Of a DNA stretch of 40,668 nucleotides, positions 8,436 to 17,366 are shown piece after piece (positions within the stretch are counted from its first letter, which is position 1; each line of letters begins with the position of its first letter). A program made the position numbers and the translations under genes. This DNA is from a virus: positions 1 to 40,668 of IMG/VR virus record IMGVR_UViG_3300035410_000041; one strand, given 5' to 3'. A model generated the notes under the pieces. The model searched no databases, was not told where the DNA came from, and worked only from the letters and a program-made list of their open reading frames with translations.

Positions 8436-9170
8436 ATGGCGTGGGTAGCGACAAAGGAATCCGAAGGCAATGTGATTCCGTGGAAAAACAACAGCGGTGT
8501 GACGAAGAACCTCGGCGATCCGGTGTTCGTCGGCAGCCGGCTGGGCATCCTAGTCCAGGGCGCGAATCAGATCGACACGACGCTGGCCAATGCTGCCACG
8601 GGTGACGTGGCGGTGGATGGCGTCTGGCGCTTGCCGTCCGTGACGACCGACACGGGCGTCGAGGGCCAGGCCTGCTTCTGGGATACCGTCGCGGCGAAGA
8701 TCACGACGAATCCCGTGCAGACGCCAGCCGCGAACGTGGCTCCTGGTCTGATCTATGCCGGCCGTCTGGCGCGCATCAAGGCCAACGGCGACACGATCGC
8801 AGCGGTCAAGCTGAATGATGCGTGCGACGAACCGACGCTGCATGTCACGTTCCCTGATCAGGCGACGAACGACATTACGATCACAAATCCCTATCCGTTC
8901 GCACTGCGCCTGGTCGATGCGCTCATCGAGAATACCGCGGCGAACGGCGCCAACGCGAACACGATCCAGGTGTGCGCGGCCGCGGCGGGCGGTTCGCCGA
9001 TCACGGACGCGATGTCGCTGAACGCCGTCGCAGCAAACGGTCTGGTGCGCGCCGCACAGGTTCAAACAGCGAACGCTGCAATCGCCGCGATCACGAACTT
9101 CTTCATCCGGCAGACGAAGGCCGGCGGAACGATGGGCGGCATCGTCCGCATGCGCTTCATCCGGGCCTAA
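8436..9170 (+). CDS. Capsid decoration/cement-like protein (DUF2190 domain)
   Basis: The first 130 residues of this 244-aa protein follow the DUF2190 pattern: an early NNSGVTKNLGDPVFVG, then LGILVQGANQIDTTLANAATGDVAVDG and a short beta-rich end with VWRLP. This family sits next to capsid genes in many phages and is thought to cement or decorate the head. The C-terminal 110 residues form a second beta-rich part (TFPDQATNDITITNPYPFALRLVDA) not expected in the minimal family; it may be exposed on the surface. The start ATG 8436 follows GGAGG at 8423-8427. Confidence 0.75.
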   Translation: MAWVATKESEGNVIPWKNNSGVTKNLGDPVFVGSRLGILVQGANQIDTTLANAATGDVAVDGVWRLPSVTTDTGVEGQACFWDTVAAKITTNPVQTPAANVAPGLIYAGRLARIKANGDTIAAVKLNDACDEPTLHVTFPDQATNDITITNPYPFALRLVDALIENTAANGANANTIQVCAAAAGGSPITDAMSLNAVAANGLVRAAQVQTANAAIAAITNFFIRQTKAGGTMGGIVRMRFIRA

Positions 9171-9216
9171 CACGCAGGTCAGCTCTTTTGACTTGATGAC
9201 CTTGGAGAGAAGTGCA

Positions 9217-9492
9217 ATGGACGCGATTACCTGGGTAACGATCGGCTGTTGCATTGTGACGCTTTTGGGTACGGCTGCAGGCGCCGTGCTCTTCGGCCTG
9301 GCGAGCTGGGCGCTGTTGCAAGCGATCAGGCAGGGTACAGAGATCGCAACACTGAAAGCCGAGCGCACGGCCGACAAGGAAGAAAACAATCGCCGTTTCG
9401 GAGAGGTCAAACTGCAGCTCGTGGAAATTAGAGGCCTTTTGATCGACGCGCTGCAGTTGCACAGAAACCGCGATAAGCCTGGGAGGCCGTAA
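9217..9492 (+). CDS. Small membrane protein with N-terminal helix and coiled coil
   Basis: A 91-aa protein with one long hydrophobic segment (residues about 4-30, ITWVTIGCCIVTLLGTAAGA) followed by a charged, probably coiled-coil helix (ATLKAERTADKEENNRRFGE). The ATG at 9217 follows GGAGAG. It has the general shape of small phage membrane proteins found in late operons (holin-like or spanin-like), but nothing identifies its role. It lies between the decoration and connector genes. Confidence 0.55.
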   Translation: MDAITWVTIGCCIVTLLGTAAGAVLFGLASWALLQAIRQGTEIATLKAERTADKEENNRRFGEVKLQLVEIRGLLIDALQLHRNRDKPGRP

Positions 9493-9504
9493 CTGAGGTG
9501 AGCC

Positions 9505-9702
9505 GTGAAGGACCGGAACAAGCACATCATCCGGTACTGCGGGGAATGCCTGAAAACTTCGACGTTTGTGTTGTGTGTGGACGGGTTGTGGCGCTGCGCT
9601 GGTGACTATCAGACGCAGCGCGAAGGGTGCGGGAAGGTTTTGCAGACGTCTGCAAACAACAGAGATTTGGTTCAACCAAATCCTCGCGGGGAAAGACGAT
9701 GA
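9505..9702 (+). CDS. Small zinc-ribbon protein
   Basis: A 65-aa protein starting at GTG 9505 after a good GAGGTGAG. CGEC near residue 12 and two later Cys (WRC, EGCG) suggest a minimal zinc ribbon. The second copy of the 18-bp palindrome lies near its 3' end and is read as LQTSAN, as in terL. It overlaps the next gene by 4 bp (ATGA). Function unknown. Confidence 0.55.
   Translation: MKDRNKHIIRYCGECLKTSTFVLCVDGLWRCAGDYQTQREGCGKVLQTSANNRDLVQPNPRGERR
9639..9656. repeat. 18-bp perfect palindrome, copy 2 of 4
   Basis: TTTGCAGACGTCTGCAAA again, in the same codon phase as copies 1 and 4. The sequence around it differs, so only the palindrome itself is conserved. It ends 42 bp before the connector gene start. 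Confidence 0.85.
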
Positions 9703-10115
9703 GCCTGCAGAGCACGATGAAAACGGATCTGGGAGTGTTCTTCAACTCCGATGATTTCGCCGTTCCCATCGTCTATTCGGCGGCGGTCGTGAACGGTTCT
9801 GGCGGATCGCCGGCCGGCATTTCTCCGCGAACGATCAACATGATGATGGAAGACGAGATCGATCCGGAGTTCGAGACGGCGACGGCGGATCTCGATTACG
9901 ACGTGGCCATCTTCCATATCCGATCGGACAACGATCAGACCGGCGTTTACACGGTGACTGAACAAGGCCGCGGGAGCGCCGGCGACAGTTTCACGCTGAA
10001 CGGAACGACCTGGTACGTGAAGAAGAAAAAGATCCGGCCGAACGATGCGGCAACGTTCGAGCACATTCTCGTCTGCAGCACATCGCAGGCGCCGCTGCCG
10101 GATTACTTTGGTTGA
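9699..10115 (+). CDS. Head-tail connector (gpFII-like / head-tail joining protein)
   Basis: A 138-aa protein with the usual form of FII-like joiners: a short N-terminal part with DLGVFFNSDDFAVPIVY, a variable glycine-rich loop, and a C-terminal beta-rich domain with FTLNGTTWYVKKKKIRPNDAATFEHILV. Such proteins complete the neck of the filled head so that the tail can bind. The ATG overlaps the preceding stop, and a tail-gene cluster follows, which agrees with this role. Recognised by pattern, not by alignment. Confidence 0.6.
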   Translation: MSLQSTMKTDLGVFFNSDDFAVPIVYSAAVVNGSGGSPAGISPRTINMMMEDEIDPEFETATADLDYDVAIFHIRSDNDQTGVYTVTEQGRGSAGDSFTLNGTTWYVKKKKIRPNDAATFEHILVCSTSQAPLPDYFG

Positions 10116-10123
10116 GGTGACGT

Positions 10124-10534
10124 ATGCCTGACAATTACGCAACCGCTGGTAATGCCGGCTTCCGTATTTCTTCCTGGACTTTCGGCGCTGTTACTTTGCT
10201 TGGCAAGGTTCGCTGCCTGATCGAAAAGATCGTTCAGTTTGAGCCTGTTTTCGCGGACGCGAACAACTTTCCTGAAATCAAATCGGTTGATTTCGTGGAT
10301 GCTCGCGCGACGCTGGAATCGCTCGATAATCTTGTGGCTCAAGCCGAATCGGCCACAGCCGCGAATCTCACGTTGAATTTCAGCGAAGCGAACGGTTCCG
10401 GATCTGGCGGCGTCGTAATCGGCGCCATGAAGCCGGGGAGCGTCACGCATACACAGCGCCGGCAAATGGGCGGATTCGGGGTCGCGCAGGTTTACGAGCT
10501 GTCGGGAACGCTGACATATACACCGACGAATTGA
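10124..10534 (+). CDS. Putative tail structural protein
   Basis: A 136-aa protein of beta-rich composition (ANLTLNFSEANGSGSGGVVIGAMKPGSVTH and ELSGTLTYTPTN at the end). Its place after the head-tail connector and its size would suit a tail tube or tail terminator protein. I cannot name the family. A glycine-rich loop near residue 100 may be flexible. It is one of a tightly spaced run of late genes (8 bp after the connector). Confidence 0.5.
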   Translation: MPDNYATAGNAGFRISSWTFGAVTLLGKVRCLIEKIVQFEPVFADANNFPEIKSVDFVDARATLESLDNLVAQAESATAANLTLNFSEANGSGSGGVVIGAMKPGSVTHTQRRQMGGFGVAQVYELSGTLTYTPTN

Positions 10535-10541
10535 GGGCGCA

Positions 10542-11117
10542 ATGGCTGAAACGATTGCTGAAAAGCTGGTGAATTCCGTCGATACGGCTGCCGATGCGCT
10601 CATGGAGGCCAAGATCGACATTCAGGATCTGCGCAAGATCCTTGAGGCGAAGTTGGTGCCTGGCGAATTTCCGAATCCGAATGCTCCGATCGCCGAACTC
10701 CGACCGTGCGGACAGTGCGACGGCGTTTTTTTTCTCGATGATCAATTGAGTTTCGATGAAATCTCTGATTCTGAAATGATGGCACGTGCGCATGGAAGCT
10801 TGCAGCGCCAGGCGCTGAGGTATCTGCGGCCGATGTCACGTGTCTGGTATGCGCATCGCGTTCATCTGTTGCAGGATGGGACGAAGCCGACCGGAACATC
10901 AAAGCCGGAAGTTGATTTCCTGATCACGCCCGAAATGCGCGCGATCGCGGCGAAGTACGACGTTCCGGAAGTCGGATTCAAGCGCCGGATTCGTTGGATG
11001 TTCAACCAGGAAGAGCATTGCATCAGCGCAGTTCAACCGCAGCATCGGCGTCGTTTCAGAATTTTCCCGGTCACTCACCTGGAGCCCGAGGGCATATGGG
11101 GCGTTTTATATATCTGA
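10542..11117 (+). CDS. Hypothetical protein with CxxC, tail-gene cluster
   Basis: A 191-aa protein. An N-terminal helical part (AEKLVNSVDTAADALMEAKI) is followed by a CGQC motif and a central acidic section. The C-terminal half is basic and ends in RRRFRIFPVTHLEPEGIWG. An eight-T run at 10726-10733 lies early in the gene, but a -1 shift there would end after a few codons. It overlaps the next gene by 22 bp. Possibly a tail assembly protein by position; no family recognised. Confidence 0.5.
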   Translation: MAETIAEKLVNSVDTAADALMEAKIDIQDLRKILEAKLVPGEFPNPNAPIAELRPCGQCDGVFFLDDQLSFDEISDSEMMARAHGSLQRQALRYLRPMSRVWYAHRVHLLQDGTKPTGTSKPEVDFLITPEMRAIAAKYDVPEVGFKRRIRWMFNQEEHCISAVQPQHRRRFRIFPVTHLEPEGIWGVLYI

Positions 11118-11455
11118 TTTTGTGGCCAGTCCGTGCGCTGTACGGATTATTGGCGCTGGCGGTCATCTTCATTTGCGGCGTTTGTGTCGCCTTTTTTGGC
11201 TGCGAGATCAAACGACGCGACGAACGCGATGGGCAACGACTGACCGAGGACGCGAGTTATGTCGCGCCGGATCTGGACAACGACGATGAATTGCGGCGCT
11301 GGCTGAACGATCTTTCTCCGGCTGATCGCCTGGAAGTTGTCAATATCTGGTATCAGCGCCAGGCGGCGCAGTGCGGCCGGGTTGGAGAGACGGTTGAAGT
11401 CTGGGGAGAGCGGCGCCGGGTTCAGCGCGAAGCGGCGCTGGCGCAACGGAATTGA
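11096..11455 (+). CDS. Small membrane protein in the tail cluster
   Basis: A 119-aa protein with a strong transmembrane segment at residues about 3-32 (IYLILWPVRALYGLLALAVI) followed by a polar, charged tail containing DNDDELRRWLNDLSPADRLEVV. The ATG at 11096 lies inside the end of the previous gene. No family recognised. A membrane anchor in the middle of a tail operon is unexpected; a lysis or superinfection role is as likely as a tail role. Confidence 0.5.
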   Translation: MGRFIYLILWPVRALYGLLALAVIFICGVCVAFFGCEIKRRDERDGQRLTEDASYVAPDLDNDDELRRWLNDLSPADRLEVVNIWYQRQAAQCGRVGETVEVWGERRRVQREAALAQRN

Positions 11456-11483
11456 AGTTTGATCATTCAGGGAAAGCAGATGA

Positions 11484-11978
11484 ATGGCTGCGTTTGTCAT
11501 CACTCCCAACGGTGCAGGCGCCATCTCGTTTGCGGCGATGATCGGCGACAACTCTGAATTCACCGTTGCAAGCAAATGGTGGATCAAACGGCCGGTTCCC
11601 AGATTTCCACGTTACGGAATGGACTTTCAGAAAGGTCCTGCTCAGGCGGGACAGATTGTTCGCCGGCATGATTTTGACGGCCGTCCGATCGACAACATTG
11701 AAGTGATGTACATCGACACGAGCGCGGCAAACATCCTTACATCTTTTGTAAACGATTTGAAAGCGATGGTGAACATTCAGGGCGGATCATCGGTATCGAT
11801 ACCTGACTGGCCGAACGATGCAACATACGCGAATCCGTTTCCGGCGTGCGAGCTGATCATGTGCGAGCCGATCGTTTACCGTGATGGACGTTACATCAAA
11901 CCCACTGGCGGCGGGACGCCGACTCCGACTTTCAAAATGCATGTAACGATGGCGTTCAAGCAACTGAGGCTTTCGTAA
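11484..11978 (+). CDS. Putative virion protein, tail cluster
   Basis: A 164-aa protein with no signal peptide, of mixed beta character (FVITPNGAGAISFAAMIGDN, then FDGRPIDNIEVMYIDTS, and near the C-terminus TFKMHVTMAFKQLRLS). The ATG at 11484 follows GGAAAG. It sits directly before the tape-measure candidate, so a tail tube, terminator or initiator role is plausible. I do not recognise the family. Confidence 0.5.
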   Translation: MAAFVITPNGAGAISFAAMIGDNSEFTVASKWWIKRPVPRFPRYGMDFQKGPAQAGQIVRRHDFDGRPIDNIEVMYIDTSAANILTSFVNDLKAMVNIQGGSSVSIPDWPNDATYANPFPACELIMCEPIVYRDGRYIKPTGGGTPTPTFKMHVTMAFKQLRLS

Positions 11979-11983
11979 TGTTA

Positions 11984-12003
11984 TTTTCCTTGAGCAAGGA
12001 AAA
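11984..12003 (+). promoter_or_regulatory. Hairpin covering the ribosome binding site of the tape-measure gene
   Basis: TTTTCCTT (11984-11991) pairs with AAGGAAAA (11996-12003) around GAGC; CAAGGAAAA/TTTTCCTTG is a perfect 9-bp repeat. The 3' arm contains AAGGA, the only SD-like sequence for ATG 12011. Folding would hide it, so translation may be controlled or coupled to the gene before. Confidence 0.6.
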
Positions 12004-12010
12004 AACGTAA

Positions 12011-13411
12011 ATGGCAAGGCGACGAAGGAAAGGGCGATCCTTTCTTAAAACTCTGAAACAGGTTCACAAGGCAGCAAAGCTGTCCGTGCGCCATCATCTC
12101 GAGGCATATCTCGGGATGGATATGGGCATCATGTCCGGCGCTGAGAAAAAGCGCGTTCAGTCGCTGATTAACTTTTCGAACGCGACGGCAACTCCCACGA
12201 GGTTCGGCGCGGATAAGCAATATGGTGGACTGACAGTAAATCTCGGCAAGAAAATCGTCGCGATGGGATCGAACGTTCCTGGAGAGTTGCAAGGCTATGC
12301 AATGATGGCAGCGTCCGGCTCCGGAGATATGTCGGAGCAGCAATTGCTCGCGAAGCTTCGAAGCGGAATGGGGATTTCTAAATCCGGAGAGACCTGGCTG
12401 AATGGCGTGACAGGAAGCATTCAGCGATCTGTGCAGACTGCGGCGCGAGCCGGCACGCTGTGGAATACAGCACAGCAAGGCGGACTAGCCGGTGCATCGG
12501 CGCAAGCCGGCTTGCTGCAAATGGGCGTCGATAAGGTCAACGATATTGCGTCCAGTAAGACGATGGAAAAAGTGCTGGTTACGGCATCGGAAAAGCTGTT
12601 TTCGAATCCGATCGCAGGTCAGCAACTGTTCTATGCGATCGGCCGCGGTCTGCGGCTGGGCGGCGGGATCGTGACGGCGGCACTGATGGCCTGGCAGGTC
12701 GGAGAGTCGTATTTCACGAATCGCGGGCGCCAGGCAACCGCTGAGGGTGCGGTCTATGACCAGGCGCGTCAGGCTGGTCTGAATTATTCGCCAGAAGCTC
12801 GCGCTCAACGGGATGCGATCGCCAAGACGGTCGAGGCGGCTTCGCCGTTCGATCGCATGCTGGACAAGCTCGGGTTCGGCGGCGGGTTGGCAGAAGCAAA
12901 GGCAAAGGAAGAATCGAAAGCGATTCAGGCATTTCAAACGGCTCGGGCGAATGCCGGAAAGCTGGGAATTGATACGAGCGGATTACTTGCGGCCTACGCT
13001 GCAGCGCGCGGTTTGAAAGTTCAGCAGCTCAATGAGAGACAGCGCAACGAGGCAATTAACGCTGCTGTCGCCGCGAAAATGAAGCAAAACCATGATTCAG
13101 CGGCCGCGGATGCATATGCAAGATCACAAGTTGCGATTCGCGGTCAGGATTCTTTCGGCCACTGGCTAATCACGAGCCGAGCGACGCTCGACGCGGAGAA
13201 GGAACTCTATCGGAATGAGTTTGCTCAGCGGAGTACGGCGGATCGGGCCGTTGCTCAAGTTCAGGAGCAAATCACACAGTTTTTGAACTGGCGCATCGAG
13301 CAGCTTCGGAACGATCCGCGCTTTGAAGAAAAGATCAAGGAGAAGATGCGTGCCGGCGATTACGAGGTTCGCAATGCAAGACAGCGGCATGCGGTGCTTT
13401 GGACCGATTGA
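12011..13411 (+). CDS. Tape-measure-like tail protein (putative)
   Basis: A 466-aa, almost wholly helical protein with a very basic N-terminus (ARRRRKGRSFLKTLKQVHKAAK), a Gly-rich hydrophobic stretch near residue 220 (AIGRGLRLGGGIVTAALMAWQV), and long Ala/Gln-rich helices after it. Those properties, and the position before the fibre and tip genes, fit a short tape measure that would set tail length and help DNA entry. A length of 466 aa would give a short tail, if the usual relation of length per residue holds. An ejection protein is another option. Its ribosome binding site lies in a hairpin. Confidence 0.5.
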   Translation: MARRRRKGRSFLKTLKQVHKAAKLSVRHHLEAYLGMDMGIMSGAEKKRVQSLINFSNATATPTRFGADKQYGGLTVNLGKKIVAMGSNVPGELQGYAMMAASGSGDMSEQQLLAKLRSGMGISKSGETWLNGVTGSIQRSVQTAARAGTLWNTAQQGGLAGASAQAGLLQMGVDKVNDIASSKTMEKVLVTASEKLFSNPIAGQQLFYAIGRGLRLGGGIVTAALMAWQVGESYFTNRGRQATAEGAVYDQARQAGLNYSPEARAQRDAIAKTVEAASPFDRMLDKLGFGGGLAEAKAKEESKAIQAFQTARANAGKLGIDTSGLLAAYAAARGLKVQQLNERQRNEAINAAVAAKMKQNHDSAAADAYARSQVAIRGQDSFGHWLITSRATLDAEKELYRNEFAQRSTADRAVAQVQEQITQFLNWRIEQLRNDPRFEEKIKEKMRAGDYEVRNARQRHAVLWTD

Positions 13412-13421
13412 GGTGTGAGCG

Positions 13422-16400
13422 ATGGCCAACACATATGTTGTAGCTTCAACGAACGCCAGGCTCAAGGCCGTGCAGCGTATGCGCGTCGACGATCCGACGG
13501 CGTACAACGCTCCGAAGAACAAACGCATCGACGCGAAGTTCACCGTCGTCGGACAGGGTAACGAACTCGCGAACGTGATCGATTCGGAGTCCGTCGGCAA
13601 GCGCGTCATGGTGAAGAACGCAACCGGAGGCACGCTAAACGCCGGCACTCTGGTTTATTTGGGTGCTGCCAGTCTTTCGACTCAGACGACCGCGACGGCG
13701 TCGAACAATCCTATCGCCGGAGCAAACGTCGTTATCAACGTGACGGGCTCGTGGGAAGTCGGACAGACCGTGAGCATCGTTGACGCTGGCGGTACTCAAT
13801 ACGGCGTGCTTACAGCGGTCAACGGTGGAGCGGGAACGATCACGGTCGACATGCTGTTTTACTCCGCAACGACGCCGGTCGTAACGGCGTTGCCGGCGTA
13901 CAGCCTGTCAACGGCCGACCAGACCGGACAGAATCACGCGGAGTGGGTCATTCCGACTGGTGGCATTGCAAACAATGCATACGGGTACGCGTACGACAAC
14001 GCAGAAGTAACGGGGCTCGACACGCATTTGTTGACGGTCGGCAACCTTGTCTATCTCTCGACGGCCGGAACTTACACGGCGACGGCTCCAACGACGGGTA
14101 CGGTTCAAGTTGTCGGCGTCGTAAAGGTCGTCAACGCGTCAACGGGAGCTATTCTTTTCTTCCCCGGAAATAAGCGAATCCTGTCGGCAGGGACGGCCGC
14201 GATTACTCCGGGGACGTCGGCGCAAGTTCTCATGTCGAACGCCACGCCGTCGACCACGTGGACAACCATATCCGGCGACGTAACGACAAGCGCGACGGGC
14301 GTCTTCACAATCGGCGCTAACAAGGTCACGGCCGCAAAAATCGGAAGCGGAGTCGCAACGGCGAATCAAGTTCTCACCGCGGACGGGGCCGGCAATTCTT
14401 CATGGCAAAACGCATCCGCCGCGGCCGCGTCTGGAATCGTTGCGTACGTTACAAAGAACGCCAACTATACGGCCGTTGCCGGAGACAAAGGAACAGTCTT
14501 TAGTGTAACTGCCGGCGGGGGTGGAGTAACAATCGCATTGACTGCCGCGGCGACGCTCGGAGCGGGGTGGTATTGCTGGATTGAAAAGGCAGACAATGCG
14601 GCGGGTTCCGTCGTTGTTGATCCGAACGCCGCGGAACTTATAGACGGTCAAGCTACACTTGCAATCGGCCTTCAATATCAAAGCGCGATGATATGTTGCA
14701 CTGGAACGGAATTTTTGATCGTGTCCAGTGACCTAGCGCAAGGAACAGCCGGGCAAATACATCTATCCCCCGGCATTGGTACGTTGGCGCAATTTAAGAC
14801 CATGAGCGGGGATGCGACAATTGCCGCAACCGGAGTAATCACTATTGCGAATCTGGCGGTAACTAACGCCAAAATCGCCGCGGCAACTATCGATTTAACG
14901 GCGAAGGTAACGGGAATTCTACCCACAGCGAACGGCGGAACGGGAATCGCCTTTTTTACGGCCGCAGGTCCGACGGTGGCGCGGACGTACACGTTCCCGG
15001 ATTCAAATCAGACGGTGGGATGTTTGGGCGTTGCTCAAACATGGTCGTTGCTGAATACCTATACCGTCGGGGTAGCGTTCACCGCAATTACGCCGGCTCA
15101 GATAACTAGCGATCAAAACAATTATGCTCCGGGCGCGTCGGCGTATCTACGGCTCTCTTCGGACGCAACGCGAAACATTACCGGCATTGTGTCGCAACCG
15201 GCCGGCTCGTTCCTGATCATTGCGAATGTAGGCTCGTCTCCGATCATACTCGCAAATCAAAGCGCGTCGTCGACCGCGGCTAACCGCATTATTTCTCCGA
15301 ACGGCAACGATATAACGTTGTCGGCTAACTATTGCGCAAACCTGATTTACGACGGAACGCAATCGCGATGGCAAATCGTAAATTTCTTTGGCTCAAGCGG
15401 AACTGGCACAGTAACGAGCGTAACGGGAAGTACGAATATTAACGTTGTCAATGGAACGACGACTCCGGTTATCTCAATCACGGGCCAAATTCCTGTCACT
15501 AACGGCGGCACGGGCGTGGCATCAACGACCGCGTACGGCGTGGTGTGTGGCGGAACATCCTCGACCGGCAATTTTCAAAATGCCGGCGCAGGAACGGTCG
15601 GGCAATGGTTGACATCCGGGGGCGCTAGCGCGTTGCCGTCGTATGGAACGGTTAATGGATATGGAACACATGCGAGCCGACCGGGGGCAGCAAGCGGAAA
15701 CACAAATTATCGTTATTTCGAAACCGATACGCTCACCATGTTTCAATCAGACGGAGCGAACTGGAACGACGTCGGGTTCGTCGACCCCGGCGTATGTGAA
15801 GGAAGGTTGACTCTTACGAGTGTAACGCCAGTCACAACCGCGGACGTCACGGGAGCGACCACGATTTATTTTACGCCGTACAAGGGATGTAGGGTGTCAA
15901 TCTATAACGGCACAATCTGGAAAATGTACAAACTCTCGGAGATTAGCGTCGCACTTGGAACGCTCACGAATGCATTGCCGTACGACGTGTTTGTCTATGA
16001 CAACGCGGGAACGGTGACACTTGAAGTACTGGCATGGTCGAACACTTCGACGCGCGCAACTGCACTCGTGTTGCAAGATGGCGTGCTATGCAAAACTGGC
16101 GCATTGACACGCCGCTATCTCGGTTCGTTCTACACGACGGCGACTACCACTACAGAAGATAGTGCTGCAAAACGGTTCCTCTTTAATATGTACAATCGCG
16201 TCGAACGGACGATGGTTGTTCTTGACACGAATTCCACCGCAGCATCGAGCGCAACAACTAGTTTCGCGGAAGTGAATTCGGCCGACGAAATTCAATTTTT
16301 GATTGGGTGGCAGGATTGCATAGTGAAAGTAGGTATCGCCGTATCTTCGACTAATTCTTCAGCAACGGGAGACAATTCTGTCGGCATAGGCTTGGACTCG

Positions 16401-16613
16401 ACGACGGTAAATTCGGCCACAGTATCGAACGGCGGAAATCCGGCGGTCGCGGCTAATGGAATTACCACACAGCAAGCTAATTACGAAGGATATCCGGTCG
16501 TAGGAAAGCATTTCTGTGCGTGGCTCGTGAAAACAAATACGGGAACGGGAACGTGGTACGGAACGGCGGGGCTTGCGTGGAATACGGGCCTACATGGAAC
16601 CATCGAGGCATAA
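13422..16613 (+). CDS. Large fibre-like tail protein
   Basis: A 1063-aa protein. The first about 100 residues are distinct and may anchor it to the virion. The middle is repetitive, with fibre-type units such as SGDVTTSATGVFTIGANKVT and SGDATIAATGVITIANLAVT, and two PTANGGTG/PVTNGGTG turns of the kind common in phage tail fibres. The C-terminal third is probably the exposed, receptor-binding part. Good SD (GAGGTGAG) before ATG 13422. The DNA of this gene is poorer in GC than the genes before it, in keeping with exchange of host-range modules. Confidence 0.75.
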   Translation: MANTYVVASTNARLKAVQRMRVDDPTAYNAPKNKRIDAKFTVVGQGNELANVIDSESVGKRVMVKNATGGTLNAGTLVYLGAASLSTQTTATASNNPIAGANVVINVTGSWEVGQTVSIVDAGGTQYGVLTAVNGGAGTITVDMLFYSATTPVVTALPAYSLSTADQTGQNHAEWVIPTGGIANNAYGYAYDNAEVTGLDTHLLTVGNLVYLSTAGTYTATAPTTGTVQVVGVVKVVNASTGAILFFPGNKRILSAGTAAITPGTSAQVLMSNATPSTTWTTISGDVTTSATGVFTIGANKVTAAKIGSGVATANQVLTADGAGNSSWQNASAAAASGIVAYVTKNANYTAVAGDKGTVFSVTAGGGGVTIALTAAATLGAGWYCWIEKADNAAGSVVVDPNAAELIDGQATLAIGLQYQSAMICCTGTEFLIVSSDLAQGTAGQIHLSPGIGTLAQFKTMSGDATIAATGVITIANLAVTNAKIAAATIDLTAKVTGILPTANGGTGIAFFTAAGPTVARTYTFPDSNQTVGCLGVAQTWSLLNTYTVGVAFTAITPAQITSDQNNYAPGASAYLRLSSDATRNITGIVSQPAGSFLIIANVGSSPIILANQSASSTAANRIISPNGNDITLSANYCANLIYDGTQSRWQIVNFFGSSGTGTVTSVTGSTNINVVNGTTTPVISITGQIPVTNGGTGVASTTAYGVVCGGTSSTGNFQNAGAGTVGQWLTSGGASALPSYGTVNGYGTHASRPGAASGNTNYRYFETDTLTMFQSDGANWNDVGFVDPGVCEGRLTLTSVTPVTTADVTGATTIYFTPYKGCRVSIYNGTIWKMYKLSEISVALGTLTNALPYDVFVYDNAGTVTLEVLAWSNTSTRATALVLQDGVLCKTGALTRRYLGSFYTTATTTTEDSAAKRFLFNMYNRVERTMVVLDTNSTAASSATTSFAEVNSADEIQFLIGWQDCIVKVGIAVSSTNSSATGDNSVGIGLDSTTVNSATVSNGGNPAVAANGITTQQANYEGYPVVGKHFCAWLVKTNTGTGTWYGTAGLAWNTGLHGTIEA

Positions 16614-16616
16614 AAG

Positions 16617-16979
16617 ATGCTCCTCAGTGAATTGCATGACATGGTTAGTGCGGTATGTCCGCTGCAAATGTTTCGCGCGGACGGAACCTTTGACGCCGCT
16701 CCGGGTGCTACTTCCACACAAATACAACAGGGACAAGCAATCACGGCCGCGAATATTGCGAAAGTCAACGGACAGTCGTCGCGAACGCCAAACGATATTG
16801 TCGCCATTTTTAATTACATCAAACCGGGCGGGACCGGAAACCTCACGGCAGGACAACAGGCCGCGGTTAACGCTCTATGTTCGGCCGTCGTGCTCGCGCA
16901 ATTCCCGGCGCTCGCTGCGAGAATCAATCAACAGACCGGGTTAGCCATTCCGTACGATCAAGCGAATCCGAACGGGTAG
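16617..16979 (+). CDS. Hypothetical protein after the fibre gene
   Basis: A 120-aa protein with a mixed Ala/Gln-rich sequence (STQIQQGQAITAANIAKVNG) and a short glycine-rich loop (KPGGTGNLTAGQQAAVNAL). No signal or membrane segment is seen. Position immediately after the fibre gene (3 bp) suggests a fibre-assembly or co-mounted tail protein; no family recognised. Confidence 0.5.
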   Translation: MLLSELHDMVSAVCPLQMFRADGTFDAAPGATSTQIQQGQAITAANIAKVNGQSSRTPNDIVAIFNYIKPGGTGNLTAGQQAAVNALCSAVVLAQFPALAARINQQTGLAIPYDQANPNG

Positions 16980-17009
16980 CAACAAACAAAAAAAGGGAGG
17001 CAAGAACAA

Positions 17010-17363
17010 ATGGACATGATCGAAATGAAGTTGACGAAATACGCGGTCTCGTCGTTGTGGAATCTGTTAACCACAACTCCGGTGAAAGATTCGCGAGTGG
17101 AAATGCGCAAGCACGGGGGCGTAATGAAGGGACTCAAGAACCCCGCGGCCGGAAAAAAACCGTGCATGACTGAAGATGTACCCGGCTCCGACGGGTGGGT
17201 ATTTCAGAACGACGGCACATTGACAGTGAAACAAGAACATTTGGACTACGTGGAGGACATTCTCGACGACGCCGCCAAACGTGGCGTTCCCGGAAATATG
17301 GCCGAAGGTTATTCGGATTTAATCGACGCAATCGAAGCGGTGAAGCCAACGGAGAAAAAGTGA
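17010..17363 (+). CDS. Hypothetical protein, tail-fibre region
   Basis: A 117-aa protein. The N-terminal half is basic, the C-terminal half acidic (LDYVEDILDDAAKRGVPGNM). The ATG at 17010 follows GGGAGG. No family recognised. Short lysine-rich runs (AAGKKP) and lack of hydrophobic segments suggest a soluble accessory protein. Confidence 0.5.
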   Translation: MDMIEMKLTKYAVSSLWNLLTTTPVKDSRVEMRKHGGVMKGLKNPAAGKKPCMTEDVPGSDGWVFQNDGTLTVKQEHLDYVEDILDDAAKRGVPGNMAEGYSDLIDAIEAVKPTEKK

Positions 17364-17366
17364 GAC

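Noticed and set aside
10726-10733. Eight-T run with a T-TTT-TTT heptamer in phase, as possible programmed frameshift in the tail cluster
   Set aside because: A -1 shift here reaches a stop (TGA) within six codons, so no G/GT-like extended product results.
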